Below are positions 17,593 to 28,700 of a DNA stretch of 64,000 nucleotides, piece by piece. The stretch spans positions 41,718 to 105,717 of the forward strand of contig NZ_JACIIV010000016.1 of the NCBI RefSeq assembly GCF_014205635.1, written 5' to 3'. Origin of the DNA: Polymorphobacter multimanifer. GTDB taxonomy: Bacteria; Pseudomonadota; Alphaproteobacteria; Sphingomonadales; Sphingomonadaceae. Made by a program: the position numbers and the translations under genes. How positions within the stretch are numbered: the stretch's first letter is position 1; each line of letters begins with the position of its first letter. The notes beneath the pieces are model-generated. The model did no database searches. It was not told the origin of the DNA and saw only the letters and a list, made by a program, of their open reading frames with translations.

Positions 17593-19655
17593 ATGATGGC
17601 TCTCCGCTCCCTGCTGCTGCTCGGTCTCGTCGTCCCGGCAGCAGCCGGGGCGCAGGCTGTTCCGGTCCCTCAACCCCCGCTTCCGCAAGCCCAGCTTCCC
17701 GAAGCCCAGCTCCCGAAGCCCAGCCCCCCATCGCCGCGCCCGGCGCCATCACGCCGGACGATTCCCCGCCGCCCCCTGAAACCGCGGTCGCCGCCACCGG
17801 CAGCCGCGCCGGGGAAAACGCCGTGCGCTCCGCCGGCGATGCCTTCGGCACCAGCATCGGCCGCGAGACCATCGGCGTCTACAGCCAGGGCAGCGTTCGC
17901 GGCTTCTCCCCCGTCGCCGCCGGCAACATCCGCATCGATGGCCTGTATTTCGATCCGGTCAACGTGCCGACCAGCCGGCTCCTGCGCACCTCCACCATCC
18001 GTGTCGGCCTGTCGGCGCTCGGCAGCCCGTTTGCCGCCCCCACCGGCGTCGTCGATTTCGGCTTCCGCCGCCCCGGGGACACTGCCGCCGCCAGCCTGCT
18101 GGTCAGCTTCAACAGCTGGACCAACGCCACCGCCGAAATCGACGCCGTGCTGCCGGCCTCCGATCGCCTCAGCTTCGGCCTCGGCGCGTCGGCGGAACGC
18201 GACATCAGCTACAACAAGACGCAGGAATACCGCGTCGAAGGCGCCCTGATCGCGCGCTGGCGTCCGGCGGAAGGTCTCGAATTCGTGCCCTTCATCAACG
18301 TCATCCGCAACATCGTCGATGATACCGGGCCCATCTACCAGCCCGCCGCCGACGCCCTGCCGCCGCGCCTTCCCGAACGTGTGTTCATCGGGCCGGACTG
18401 GGCCGAGGTGAAGGGCACCGACATCACCGCCGGCCTGCTCGCCGATTGGGACCTGTCGCCGGATTGGCAGCTTCGCGCCGGCCTGTTGCGCTCATCGGTC
18501 GATTCCGAGCTGTCGGTCGCCAACATCCTGCGCGATGTCACCCCCGATGGCACCGGCAGTCACCGCGTGGTGGTCGATCCCGCCCTCGTCTCGATCAAGA
18601 CCAGCGGCGAAGTGCGCCTCACCCGCAATTTCACCGACGGCGCGCGCCGCCATCTCGTCCATGCCATCGTCCGCGCCCGCGCCAACGACCGCCGCTTCGG
18701 CGGCACCGATGTCGTCGAGCTCGGCCGCGTGCGGCTCGGCGAGCGCAACCGCACCCCCCGCCCGGATTTCGATTTCTCGGCCCAGCAGGATGATCGCGTC
18801 CGCCAGCTCACCCTCGGCCTCGGCTATGAAGGCCGCTGGGATGATGTCGGCGAGCTGTCCGCCGGCCTCCAGGCCACCGACTACAGCAAGCGCGTGGGTT
18901 TGCCCGATGGCACCCTCGTCGAAACCGACGCCCGGCTGCTGCTCTACAATGTCACTCTCGCCGCCCAGCTCGCCCCGGGCCTCGTCTTCTATGCCGGCGC
19001 CGTCACCGGGCTGGAGGAAAGCGGCATCGCCCCGGCCAACGCCCTCAACCGCAACGAGGCGCTGCCCGCCATCAAAACCCGGCAATTCGATGCCGGCCTC
19101 CGCTATGCCGTCACCCCTGACATCACCCTGGTCGCCGGTGCCTTCGATATCGCAAAACCCTATTTCAATCTCGGCCCCGGCGGCCGTTTCGATGTGCTCG
19201 GCGATGTCATCAATCGCGGCGTCGAAGCCTCGGTCGCCGGCCCGATCACCGACACGCTCAGCGTCGTCGCCGGCGGCGTCCTGCTCTGGCCTCGCGTCAC
19301 CGGCCTCGCCGTCGATCTCGGCACCGTCGGCCCCCGCCCGGTCGGCGCCATCAGCCACCGCATCGAGGTGAGCGGCGATTGGCGGCCAACGTTCGCCCCC
19401 GGCATGTCGCTCGACATGCGCCTCTCCTACCGCAGCGCCGAAACCGCCACGGTCAGCAACCTCACCGCCATCCCCGCCCGCGCCGTGATCGATCTCGGCG
19501 GCCGCTACGCCTTCCGCCTCGCCGACAAGGCCGCCGTCCTGCGCCTGCAGGTCGCCAACCTCCTCGACACGGAAAGCCTCGAACTCCGCGGCGCCGGCGC
19601 CTACTCGCAATTCCCGCGAAGGCTGATCCAGGGCTATGTCACGGTGGATTTCTGA
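17593..19655 (+). CDS. TonB-dependent outer-membrane receptor, frameshifted near 5' end
   Basis: Iron-type TonB-dependent receptor. The start region encodes a signal peptide (MMALRSLLLLGLVVPAAAGAQA; ATGs at 17593 and 17596, the second better spaced from GAGGGAG) in one frame. The plug and barrel lie in the next frame and stay open to 19655. The plug begins near TAVAATGSRAGENAVRSAGD and includes QGSVRGFSPVAAGNIRIDGLYFDP; the barrel ends in GYVTVDF with the terminal Phe expected by the BAM machinery. The frames would join if one base were restored in the 15-base repeats at 17690-17718, where the second unit is one base short. The receptor is therefore either inactive, phase-variable or affected by a sequence error. 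The ligand is probably a ferric chelate, inferred from the Fur-like operator. Confidence 0.75.
17690..17729 (+). repeat. 15-bp tandem repeat with one-base deletion inside receptor gene
   Basis: Units CCCAGCTTCCCGAAG (17690-17704, 15 bases) and CCCAGCTCCCGAAG (17705-17718, 14 bases) are followed by CCCAG and a run of six C. Intact units encode Pro-Glu-Ala-Gln-Leu-type repeats. The missing base in unit two shifts the reading frame of the receptor. Confidence 0.75.
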
Positions 19656-19738
19656 GGGACGCGTCAACAGGAACGCGTCAACGAGCATAGCCGGCCGACA
19701 TCCGCGGCCCGAGGCAGGTCATCCAGCGCCAACCGTCC

Positions 19739-20413
19739 TCAAAGCAACCCCAGCACCCGCTCCGCTGCCTCTGCCGAAGACGCCGGGTTCTGCCCCGTCA
19801 CCAGCTTGCCATCCACCACCACGAACGACTCCCAATCCGCACCCTTGCGATAGTCGCCGCCCTTGGCCACCAGCATGTCCTCCAGCAAAAAGGGCACCAC
19901 ATCGGTCAGCCCCACCCCCTCTTCCTCGCTGTTGGTGAAGCCCGTCACCGTCCGCCCCGCCACCAGCGGCGCGCCATCGGGCCGCAGCGCATCCTTGAAC
20001 ACGCCCGGCGCATGGCACACCGCGCCCACCGGCCGGTCGCTCACCGCAAAGGCCTCGATCAGCGCCCGGCTGTCGGCATCCTCGGCGAGATCCCACAATG
20101 GCCCGTGTCCGCCTGGATAAAACACCGCGTCGAATCCATCGGCGGAAACCTCCGAAAGCACCACCGTGCCCGCCAGTGCCGCCTGCGCCTCGGCATCGCC
20201 CTTGAAGCGCGCCGTCGCCTCGGTGTGCGCATCGGCTTCGTCGCTCTTCGGGTCGAGCGGCGGCTGACCGCCCTTGGGGGAGGCAATCACGATCTCCGCC
20301 CCGGCATCCTTGAACACATAATAGGGCGCTGCAAACTCCTCCAGCCAGAAGCCGGTCTTCTTCCCCGTGTCGCCCAGCCGGTCGTGCGATGTCAGGACCA
20401 TCAGGATCTTCAT
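19739..20413 (-). CDS. DJ-1/PfpI family protein, Hsp31-like
   Basis: A 224-residue class I glutamine-amidotransferase-like protein. The nucleophile elbow AVCHAPG gives Cys133 with His134, and Glu26 in the GFWLEE segment completes the usual triad environment. The early DTGKKTGFWLEEFAAPYY and FYPGGHGPLWDLA match the Hsp31/glyoxalase III and YDR533C-like branch, which detoxifies methylglyoxal or repairs glycated protein. The ATG at 20413 is preferred over a TTG two codons upstream. It is divergent from tsaE and convergent with the TonB receptor. Glyoxalase activity is by analogy only. Confidence 0.82.
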   Translation of the reverse strand: MKILMVLTSHDRLGDTGKKTGFWLEEFAAPYYVFKDAGAEIVIASPKGGQPPLDPKSDEADAHTEATARFKGDAEAQAALAGTVVLSEVSADGFDAVFYPGGHGPLWDLAEDADSRALIEAFAVSDRPVGAVCHAPGVFKDALRPDGAPLVAGRTVTGFTNSEEEGVGLTDVVPFLLEDMLVAKGGDYRKGADWESFVVVDGKLVTGQNPASSAEAAERVLGLL

Positions 20414-20535
20414 GGGCAAGCCTCATTTGCTGGGGGGCCGCAGTCGCACGGCATCCCACCCGCAACCCCCGCTCCGGCTTTTGGTTCCGTCAGACAGGTC
20501 TTGACCCCGCCCCCGCGCCGAGGCTCAAGCCTCCC

Positions 20536-20979
20536 ATGGCAATCGACCTTCCCGATGAAGCGGCAACCGCAGCCCTTGGTGCTGCGATGGCCGCCGTGCT
20601 GCGCGCCGGTGATGTCGTCGCCCTGTCCGGCGCGCTGGGAGCGGGCAAGTCGACGCTGGTCCGCAGCATGCTTCGGGCACTCGGCTGGGAAGGCGAAGTC
20701 CCCAGCCCCACCTTCACCCTTGTGCAGGAATATGACGTCACCCCCCCGGTGTGGCATATCGATCTCTACCGGCTGAACGGGCCGGACGAGGCCGATGCCC
20801 TCGGCCTGTTCGAAACCGATGCCGCCCTGCTCATCGAATGGCCCGAGCGGCTGGAGGACCGGCTCCCCGCCGATGCGCTGCGGCTCACCCTGTCGGGCTC
20901 CGGCGATGCACCGCGCCGCTTGACTTGGAACCTGCCTGCGGCTTGGAAGGGCCGGTGGCCACCTCTCCCGCACTCATGA
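20536..20979 (+). CDS. tsaE: tRNA threonylcarbamoyladenosine biosynthesis ATPase TsaE
   Basis: Small P-loop ATPase that works with TsaD and TsaB to make t6A at position 37 of ANN-decoding tRNAs. The 147-residue protein has the Walker A motif GALGAGKST (residues 32-40), followed by VPSPTFTLVQEY, WHIDLYRL and the LLIEWPER segment, all hallmarks of the family. The ATG at 20536 gives the usual family length. Its TGA overlaps the ATG of amgK, starting a chain of coupled genes through addA. Confidence 0.93.
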   Translation: MAIDLPDEAATAALGAAMAAVLRAGDVVALSGALGAGKSTLVRSMLRALGWEGEVPSPTFTLVQEYDVTPPVWHIDLYRLNGPDEADALGLFETDAALLIEWPERLEDRLPADALRLTLSGSGDAPRRLTWNLPAAWKGRWPPLPHS

Positions 20980-21950
20980 TCCCCCCCGCAACCGCGCCCG
21001 CCTTCCTCGCCGCCAACGGCTGGGCGGGGGCCGACATCCGACCGCTCGCCGGCGATGCCAGCTTTCGCCGCTATTTCCGCATCCATCATGGCGAGCGCAC
21101 CGCCGTGCTGATGGACGCTCCGCAGCATCTCGAGGATTCGCGCCCCTTCCTCGCCATCGGCGCCCGTCTCCACCAACTCGGCTTCTCCGCCCCCCAGCCG
21201 CTGGCGGTCGATCTCGACGCCGGCCTCGTCCTGCTCGAGGATTTCGGCGATGCCCGTGTCACCCCCGCCCTCGCCATGGACCCCGCCCCCGAGGTGCAGG
21301 TCTATGAAACCGCGGTGGACATCCTCGCCGCGCTCCATGCCCACCCCCCCGGCGATTCCGCCCCATACACCCGCGCCGAGCTGCTGCGCGAAGCCCGGCT
21401 CTTCCCCGATTGGTATCTCCCCGCCGTCGGCCTGGCCGAAGCCCCCGGCTACGACACGGCGTGGGAACAGCTCTGGCCGCACATCTTCACCCACCCCCCG
21501 GTGCTCACGTTGCGTGATTACCATGCCGACAACCTGATGATGCTGCCGCGCCCCGGCCTGCAGTCCCTCGGCCTCCTCGATTATCAGGACGCGCTCGCCG
21601 GCCACCCGGCCTATGATCTCGTCAGCCTGCTCCAGGATATCCGCCGCGAAGTCTCCCCGGCGCTCGAAGCCGCGATGCTCGATCGCTACCTCGCCGCCCG
21701 CCCGCACATCGACGAGGCCGCCTTCCGCACCGCCTATGATGTCCTCGGCGCCCAGCGCAACATCAAGATTCTCGGCGTGTTCACAAGGCTCTACGTGCGG
21801 GACGGCAAGGCCAGCTACCCCCGCTTCCACCCCCGGCTGTGGGAGCTCGTCACCCGAAGCCTCGCCCGGCCTGCGCTCGCCCCGGTCGCGGACTGGTTTG
21901 CGCACCACGTGCCCGCCCACGCCCGCCACGGCGTCCAGGTCCCTGCATGA
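20976..21950 (+). CDS. amgK: N-acetylmuramate/N-acetylglucosamine kinase AmgK
   Basis: A 324-residue kinase of the aminoglycoside phosphotransferase fold that phosphorylates MurNAc (and GlcNAc) at the anomeric position in the MurU recycling route. Seen are a nucleotide-binding start GDASFRRYFR, the catalytic loop LRDYHADNLMM (Asp and Asn) and the metal-binding LLDYQDALAGHPAYDL. The immediately following nucleotidyltransferase gene, coupled by an ATGA overlap, makes the AmgK assignment much firmer than homology alone. The pathway returns cell-wall sugars to UDP-MurNAc and bypasses the fosfomycin target. Confidence 0.9.
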   Translation: MIPPATAPAFLAANGWAGADIRPLAGDASFRRYFRIHHGERTAVLMDAPQHLEDSRPFLAIGARLHQLGFSAPQPLAVDLDAGLVLLEDFGDARVTPALAMDPAPEVQVYETAVDILAALHAHPPGDSAPYTRAELLREARLFPDWYLPAVGLAEAPGYDTAWEQLWPHIFTHPPVLTLRDYHADNLMMLPRPGLQSLGLLDYQDALAGHPAYDLVSLLQDIRREVSPALEAAMLDRYLAARPHIDEAAFRTAYDVLGAQRNIKILGVFTRLYVRDGKASYPRFHPRLWELVTRSLARPALAPVADWFAHHVPAHARHGVQVPA

Positions 21951-22711
21951 GCACCCGTGCCGCCGCCCCCATGCGCATGCGCCCCCGCGTCGAGGTCACC
22001 ATGCCCCCCGTCGCCATGGTGCTCGCCGCGGGCCTCGGCAAGCGCATGCGCCCGCTCACCGCCACACGGCCGAAGCCGCTCATCGAGGTCGCCGGCCGCA
22101 CCTTGCTCGACCGCGCGCTCGACCGTGTCGAAGCCGCCGGCATCGGCACTGCGGTGGTCAACGCCCATTATTTCGCCGATCAGATCGACGCCGCCCTCGC
22201 TTCCCGATCCGGCCCCCTCGAAATCCGCAAGTCGGACGAGCGCACCCAGCTCCTCGAAACCGGCGGCGGCGTGGTGAAGGCCCTCCCGCTCCTCGATGCC
22301 GACCATTTCTTCGTCGCCAACGCCGACAACATGTGGATCGACGGCAGTCAGGACACGCTCCGCCTCCTCGCCAGCCGCTGGAACACGCAAGAGATGGACG
22401 CGCTGCTCCTCCTCGTCCCCATGGCGCGCGCGCATGGCTATGATGGCCGCGGCGATTTCCACATGGACCCCTGGGGGAAGCTCCGCCCGCGCGGCGATGT
22501 CCGCGTCGCCCCCTTCGTCTTCGCGGGCGTCCAGATCATCGCCCGCCACCTGTTCGAGGGCGAACCCGTCGAACCCTTCTCGATGTGGCGCGCCTGGAAC
22601 AAGGCCCTCGCCAGCGGCCGCCTCTTCGGCAGCGTCCATCAGGGCATCTGGTTCCATGTCGGCACCCCCGCCAGCATCGGCGCCACGGAGGCCCTGCTTG
22701 GCATCCTCTAG
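21947..22711 (+). CDS. murU: N-acetylmuramate-1-phosphate uridylyltransferase MurU
   Basis: Sugar-nucleotide transferase turning MurNAc-1-phosphate and UTP into UDP-MurNAc. The signature AMVLAAGLGKRMRPLT and PKPLIEVAGRTLLDR mark the nucleotide site, and VANADNMWIDG contains the metal-binding Asp. From the ATG at 21947, coupled to amgK, the product is 254 residues with a short basic extension; an ATG at 22001 with GAGG upstream would give a length nearer the family norm. It ends 14 bases inside the following addB reading frame. Confidence 0.9.
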   Translation: MSTRAAAPMRMRPRVEVTMPPVAMVLAAGLGKRMRPLTATRPKPLIEVAGRTLLDRALDRVEAAGIGTAVVNAHYFADQIDAALASRSGPLEIRKSDERTQLLETGGGVVKALPLLDADHFFVANADNMWIDGSQDTLRLLASRWNTQEMDALLLLVPMARAHGYDGRGDFHMDPWGKLRPRGDVRVAPFVFAGVQIIARHLFEGEPVEPFSMWRAWNKALASGRLFGSVHQGIWFHVGTPASIGATEALLGIL

Positions 22712-25700
22712 GCGGCATAATCTCTTCAACATCCCGGCGCATGTCGGCTTTGTCGATGCGCTCGCCGCCGGACTTCTGGCGCGCACCGCCGACCCGCTCG
22801 ACCGCGCGCGGATGCTGGTGCTGCTCCCCAACCGCCGCGCCGTCCGGGCACTCACCCAGGCCTTCGTCCGGCAACTGGGCAGCGCAGAAACTGCAGGCCT
22901 TCTGCTGCCCCGAATGGTGCCCGTCGGGGACCTTGGCGAGGACGATTTCGACCGGCTGATGACCGGCGACATACCCCTGGCACCCCCTGTGGATCCCCTT
23001 GTCCGCCGTCTGGAACTCGCCCGCCTCGTCCGAGCACTCCCCGCAGGCGACACCGGGCGCAGCGCCATCGAGGCCCTCAGGCTCGGCGATGCTCTCGGCA
23101 ACAGCCTCGATGCCATGCTCGCGGAGGAAGTGTCGCCCACCGCCCTGCGCGATGCAATCGCCGACAAGGAGCTTGCAAGCCATTGGGATGAAACGCTGCG
23201 TTTCCTCGAAGTCATCATCACCCATTGGCCCCCCGTCCGCGATCGCATGGGCGCCAGCGACGGCGGCACAAGGCTCGCCGCCGCCATCGCTGCCCTCATC
23301 GCCCGCTGGCACGGCGCACCGCCGCAAACCCCTGTGATTGCAGCCGGAATCGTCAGCGGCACTCCCGCCTTGGCGCGCCTCCTCAAGGCCGTTCTCGATC
23401 TCCCGAACGGCCAGGTCGTCCTCCCCGGCCTCGACACCGACCTGTCCTCCGCCGGAAATTCCCGTTTCGATGCAATCATTTGCGCCGAAGCCGAGGAAGA
23501 TCCCCCGCTGGCGCGCGACTCCGAGGCGCATCCGCAGCACGCCTTCAAGCTCCTCCTCGCCCGCCTCCGCCGGACCCGCGAGGATGTCGCCGAGTGGGGC
23601 CATGCCGCCGGCCCCGATGGCCCCGCCACCCGCACCCCGTTGGTCATGGCCGCAATGGCCCCGGCGCAAGCCGGCGAAGGCTGGCTCGACACCGAATCAG
23701 CGCCATTCGCCGCCCAAGCCTTTGAAAATGTGCGTGTCGTCGAAGCCGCCACCGCCGCCGAGGAAGCGCAGGTCGTTGCCCTCGCACTTCGCCGCAGCCT
23801 CGAAACGCCCGGCGCCACCGCCGCCCTGGTCACCCCCGACCGCGCGCTCGCCCGCCGCGTCGCAGCCCATTGCCGCCGCTGGGGAATCGCCGTCGACGAC
23901 AGCGCCGGCACCCCGCTCCCCCGCACCCCGCCGGGCGCGCTGGCACTGGCGATGGTGGCCGCCATGGCCGGGCAGTTCGATCCGGTGCGGCTGCTCGCGC
24001 TTCTCAAGCACCCGCTGGTCTCCCCCGAATCCGAAGCCCGCCCCGCCTGGCTCCGCCGTGTCCGCCAGCTCGATCTGGCGCTGCGCGGCGTGCGCCCCGC
24101 CCCTGGCCTCGAAGGCATCGGCGCACAAATAGATTATTGGCTCCACGATCCGCGCAGCGCCGGCCGCGACGCCACGCTGGCGGACTGGTGGGACGATGTG
24201 GCAGCCCTGCTCGCCCCCCTCGAAGCCCTTGGCAACGCGCGCGAAATCCGGCTCGACGCTTTGGCCGAAACGCTGCGCCGGATGGGCGAAGCCCTCACCG
24301 GCGAGCGCCTTTGGTCCGGCACCGATGGCCGCGCCCTCGCCGCCCGCATCGAAGCACTCATCGCCGAAGGCGCGCTGTTCGGGACGATGGACATTGCCGA
24401 AGCCCCCGCCCTCGTCGACGCGCTGCTCGCCGACGTCGCGGTGCGGCCGGGCTGGGGCGGCCACCCCCGCCTCTCCATCCTCGGCCCCGTCGAAGCCCAG
24501 CTCGCCCGCGCCGACCTGATGATCCTCGCCGGCCTCAACGAAGGTGTATGGCCCGCCCAGCCAAGCCCCGATCCCTGGCTCGCCCCCGCCATCCGCGCCG
24601 CCCTCGGCCTGCCCGGGGCGGCGCGCGCCATGGGGCTGGCCGCCCAGGATTTCGTCCGCGCGCTGGGGGCGCCGCAGGTGCTCATCACCCGCGCGCGGCG
24701 CGATGCCGGCGGCCCGATGCGCGCTTCGCGGCTGCTGCTCCGCCTCGATGCGCTGGCGGCCCGGCTGGGCGTCGGGCCGGACGCCCTTCTGCGCGACGAC
24801 CTGCTGCTGCGGCTGGCGCGCAGTCTCGACACCGGGCTGCCGCCGGTCCGCATTCCCCGGCCGGCCCCGGCCCCGCCGGCCGCCGACCGCCCGCGCACGC
24901 TCAGCGTCACCGAAGTCGATACGCTGATCGCCGATCCCTTCGCGCTCTACGCGTCGAAGATGCTGCGACTGCGACCTCTCGATCCGCTCGACGACGATCC
25001 GGGTGCAGCGTTCCGCGGCGAAGTCATCCACGAAGTCCTTGAAATCTGGGTCAAGGACGGACACCCCGATCTCGCCAGCCTCGCCCGCCTCACCGAAGCC
25101 ATGCTGCAGCGCGAGGGCCGCGATTTCCCGCTCCTCCGCGCCCTGTGGGGCCCCCGCGCCCGCGCCGCGATCGAATGGGCCGGCACGGCGCTGCTCGAAG
25201 CCGTCGCCGCCGGCCGCGTGCCGGTGGGCGCCGAGACCCGCGGCGCGCTGACGCTCGGCAACGGCGTGCAGATCAACGGCAAGGCCGATCGGATCGACCG
25301 CGATGCCCAGGGCGCTCATGCGATCATCGACTACAAGACCGGCAGCGTGCCCAAGGTCGAGAATGTCGAGCTCGGCTATGCCAACCAGCTGCCGCTGCTG
25401 GCACTGATGCTCGAGCGTGGCGACATGCGGCTGCCGGCAGGCACCCCCGACAATGCCACCGTCAACGCGCTCGAATACTGGAAGCTCGGCGGCAACCTCG
25501 CCAAGCCCGGCGAGATCAAGGCCGCACTCGGCAAGCGGCAGGCGGAGACGATTCCCGGGCATCTGCAGACCGTCCACGAGACCGTCACCGATTTCACCAC
25601 GCAGCTGCTCTGCGGCACCGCCCCCTTCCGCTCGCAGGTGCATCCCGCCCTTGTCTGGGGCGATTACAACCATCTCGCCCGCGTCCTCGAATGGCGCGAT

Positions 25701-25724
25701 CGGCCGCGCGGCAGCCGCCCATGA
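22698..25724 (+). CDS. addB: Double-strand break repair protein AddB
   Basis: A 1008-residue AddB subunit of the AddAB helicase-nuclease, which processes broken ends for RecA loading. The start is a TTG at 22698 with GGAGG six bases upstream, overlapping murU; it gives ASSRRHNLFNIPAHVGFVDALAAGLL, the expected beginning. The N-terminal part is a degenerate helicase-like region (MLVLLPNRRAVRALTQAF, then the SILGPVEAQLARADLMILAGLNEGVWP segment typical of alphaproteobacterial AddB). The C-terminal PD-(D/E)XK nuclease domain is marked by FRGEVIHEVLE and HAIIDYKTGSVPK. The four cysteines of the Firmicutes iron-sulfur AddB are not evident. Confidence 0.92.
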   Translation: MASSRRHNLFNIPAHVGFVDALAAGLLARTADPLDRARMLVLLPNRRAVRALTQAFVRQLGSAETAGLLLPRMVPVGDLGEDDFDRLMTGDIPLAPPVDPLVRRLELARLVRALPAGDTGRSAIEALRLGDALGNSLDAMLAEEVSPTALRDAIADKELASHWDETLRFLEVIITHWPPVRDRMGASDGGTRLAAAIAALIARWHGAPPQTPVIAAGIVSGTPALARLLKAVLDLPNGQVVLPGLDTDLSSAGNSRFDAIICAEAEEDPPLARDSEAHPQHAFKLLLARLRRTREDVAEWGHAAGPDGPATRTPLVMAAMAPAQAGEGWLDTESAPFAAQAFENVRVVEAATAAEEAQVVALALRRSLETPGATAALVTPDRALARRVAAHCRRWGIAVDDSAGTPLPRTPPGALALAMVAAMAGQFDPVRLLALLKHPLVSPESEARPAWLRRVRQLDLALRGVRPAPGLEGIGAQIDYWLHDPRSAGRDATLADWWDDVAALLAPLEALGNAREIRLDALAETLRRMGEALTGERLWSGTDGRALAARIEALIAEGALFGTMDIAEAPALVDALLADVAVRPGWGGHPRLSILGPVEAQLARADLMILAGLNEGVWPAQPSPDPWLAPAIRAALGLPGAARAMGLAAQDFVRALGAPQVLITRARRDAGGPMRASRLLLRLDALAARLGVGPDALLRDDLLLRLARSLDTGLPPVRIPRPAPAPPAADRPRTLSVTEVDTLIADPFALYASKMLRLRPLDPLDDDPGAAFRGEVIHEVLEIWVKDGHPDLASLARLTEAMLQREGRDFPLLRALWGPRARAAIEWAGTALLEAVAAGRVPVGAETRGALTLGNGVQINGKADRIDRDAQGAHAIIDYKTGSVPKVENVELGYANQLPLLALMLERGDMRLPAGTPDNATVNALEYWKLGGNLAKPGEIKAALGKRQAETIPGHLQTVHETVTDFTTQLLCGTAPFRSQVHPALVWGDYNHLARVLEWRDRPRGSRP

Positions 25725-28700
25725 CCGCCGCCCGCCCGCTGGCAAGGCTGCTCGCCACCCAGGCCCGCGCCGCCGATCCGGAGCACCATGCCTGGGTCGC
25801 CGCCTCCGCGGGCACCGGCAAGACGCAGGTTCTCGTTGCGCGCGTGCTGCGGCTGCTGCTCGCCGGCGTGCCCGCCAGTGCCATATTGTGCATCACCTTC
25901 ACCAAGCTCGCCGCCGCCGAGATGCAGGAGCGCGTGCTGCAGCGCCTCGGCTTCTGGGCGCGCGCCGATGAAGCTGCCCTCGCCGCCGATCTGGCCGCCC
26001 TCGGCGAACCGACCGACGAGCCCACCCGCCTGCGCGCGCGGCGGCTGTTCGCGCAGCTGCTCGACAGCCCGCAGGGCCTCGCGGTGCAGACGATCCACGC
26101 CTTTTCGCAGTCGCTCATCGCCAGCTTCCCGGTCGAGGCCGGGGTGGCACCTGGCTTCCAGACCCTCGATGATCGCGCCGGACTGGCGCTGCGCCGCGAT
26201 CTGCTGCGCAGTGCCATCGAAACCGCCGACGCCGATGCCGACACCGATTTCCTGGCCGATGTCGCCATGCTCAGCCGCCAGGGCGGGGAAGGGCGCCTCA
26301 CCGCCATCCTCGCCAGCCTCGGCCGCCACGCAGAAGCGCTCGCCGCCCTTCGCAATGTCGCGCTGGAGCCCATGCTCCGCCGCGGCTTCGGCCTGCCGAC
26401 CGACATCGACGCCGCCGCCGATCTGGCCACAATGGTGGCGCAGCACGGCCTCAACGCCGGCACCGAGCGCCTGCTCGCATCGTGGCGCCGCTTCGCCAAC
26501 AGCACAGCCGCCGATTGCGGTGGCAAGGCCGCAGCATGGCTCGCCGATCCCGGCAGCGCCGAAAAGCTCTGTGCGCTATATCTCACCGGCAAGGGCGAGC
26601 CGCGCAAGGTGGCCGTGGTCGCCGCACAGGAGAAGGCCGAGCCCGGCCTCAAGGACCATTTCGCCGCCATGGCCGAGGCCGCCTGCGCCATCGACGCCCG
26701 CCAGCGCCTCCACGCCGCCGTCGCCAATGCCGCCCGTCAGCTGCGCGTCGCCCGCCGGCTCGCCGCCGACTGGATCGCCGCCAAGGCGCGCGCCGGCGTC
26801 ATCGATTATGAGGACATGATCAGCGCCGCCCGCCGCCTGCTCACCGCCCCCGGTGCCGCAGACTGGGTGCGCTACAAGCTCGACGCCCGCATCGATCACC
26901 TCCTCGTCGATGAAGCGCAGGACACCAACGCGGCGCAGTGGCAGATCGTCGATGCGCTGGCCGCCGAATTCTTTGCCGGGGCAGGTGCGCGCGGGCCGGG
27001 TCGACGGCTGTTCGTGGTCGGCGACTACAAACAGGCGATCTTCGGCTTCCAGGGCTCCGATCCGCGCGTCTATCGCGACCAGCGCCAGCATTTCGAGCAG
27101 CTTGCCGATGATGCCGGCACGCCGCTGGAAGTCGTGCCGCTCGCCACCAACTTCCGCTCGGTCGCCGCCGTGCTCGATGTCGTCGATGCCGTCGCCGCGA
27201 TCCTGCCCGCCGATGCGCTCGATCCCGACGGCGTGCCCCCCCATCTGCCGCACCGCGCCCCCGCCGCCGGCGCCGTCGTGCTTCTCCCCCCCACCGGCGA
27301 GAACGACGCCGAAGACAGCGACGACGACGAACCCGAGGAAGAGGGCGAGCGCCCCGGCCAGCGCGAGATCGACCATGCCCAGGCGCTCGCCCAAACCATC
27401 GCCCGCTGGCTCGATCCCGCCGATCCGCTGCGCCTTCCCCACAACGGGAAGCCCGTCGCCCCGCAGGACATCATGGTCCTCGTCCGCCGCCGCACCGCCT
27501 TTTCCGCCGCGCTGGTTGCGGCGCTGCACAGCCACGGCGTGCCGGTGGCGGGCGTCGACCGGCTCAAGCTCGCCGAGCCGCTCGCCGTGGCCGACATGCT
27601 GGCGCTCATCCGCTTCGTGCTCCTCCCCGAGGATGACCTGACGCTGGCCTGCCTCTGCGTCTCCCCCTTCCTCGGCCTCACCCACGACCAGCTCCACGCG
27701 CTGGCGTTCGCCCGCCCCGGCGCCGGTTCCCCCGGCAGCCTGTGGTCCGCGATGCGCGCCAGCACCGATCCAGCGATCATAACCGCCCGCAGCTGGCTCG
27801 AAGCCTGCCTCGCCTTCGCCGACTATGCAGCACCGTACGAATTTCTCGAACGCATCCTGTCCGGCCCGCTGCAAGGCCGCGCAAAGCTGCTCGCCCGCCT
27901 CGGCAGCGAAGCGCTCGATGCCATCGACACCATGCTCGATCAGGCGCTGGCCTTCGAAATGCTCGAAGCCCCGTCGCTGCAAGGCTTTCTCGCCTGGGTC
28001 GAAAGCGAGGACATCGAGATCAAGCGCGATCCCGATGCTCCCCACGGCGATGTGCGGCTGATGACCGTGCATGGCGCCAAGGGCCTGCAGGCGCCGCTCG
28101 TCATCCTCGCCGATACCACCCATGGCATGCGCAAGCCCGATTCCGGGCTGCTGATGGACTTCGATGGCCGCCAGCTCCCCATCGAGCCCGGCAGCACCAG
28201 GGGCCTCACCGGCCCCCTCGCAGTCGCTTGCGATGCAAAAGCGGCCGAGGCGACGCAGGAGCATTGGCGGTTGCTCTATGTGGCGCTCACCCGCGCCGAA
28301 ACCCTCCTCTATGTCGCCGGCGCACTGCCGAAAAAGGGCCTGCCCGAGGACAGCTGGTACCTGCAGGTGCAAGCCGCCCTCGCCACCCTCGGCGCCGGCA
28401 CCGAGGCCGATCGCTTCCATGGCAGCGACGTCATCGCCTGGCGGCAAGGCACCCCCGCCGCCGATGCACCCTCCGAGCTGCGCCCCGACGCCACGCTGCT
28501 CCCCATCCCGGACTGGGTGCGCAGGCCCGCCCCCGAGGAGGCCCGCCCGCCGCGACCGCTCAGCCCCTCCGCACTGGCACCGGACACGCTCGCAGCCCCC
28601 CCCGCCGGCCCCGCCGCCGCGGCCGCCGCCCGGCGCGGGTCCGCCCTCCACGCACTGTTCGAGCGCCTCCCCGGCGTCGCAAAGGGTCGCCGCCGCGCGC

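Noticed and set aside
22296..22697. N-terminal 134-codon extension of AddB inside murU
   Set aside because: Ser/Pro/Arg-rich shadow translation of murU; the TTG at 22698 has an ideal Shine-Dalgarno and starts the conserved region.
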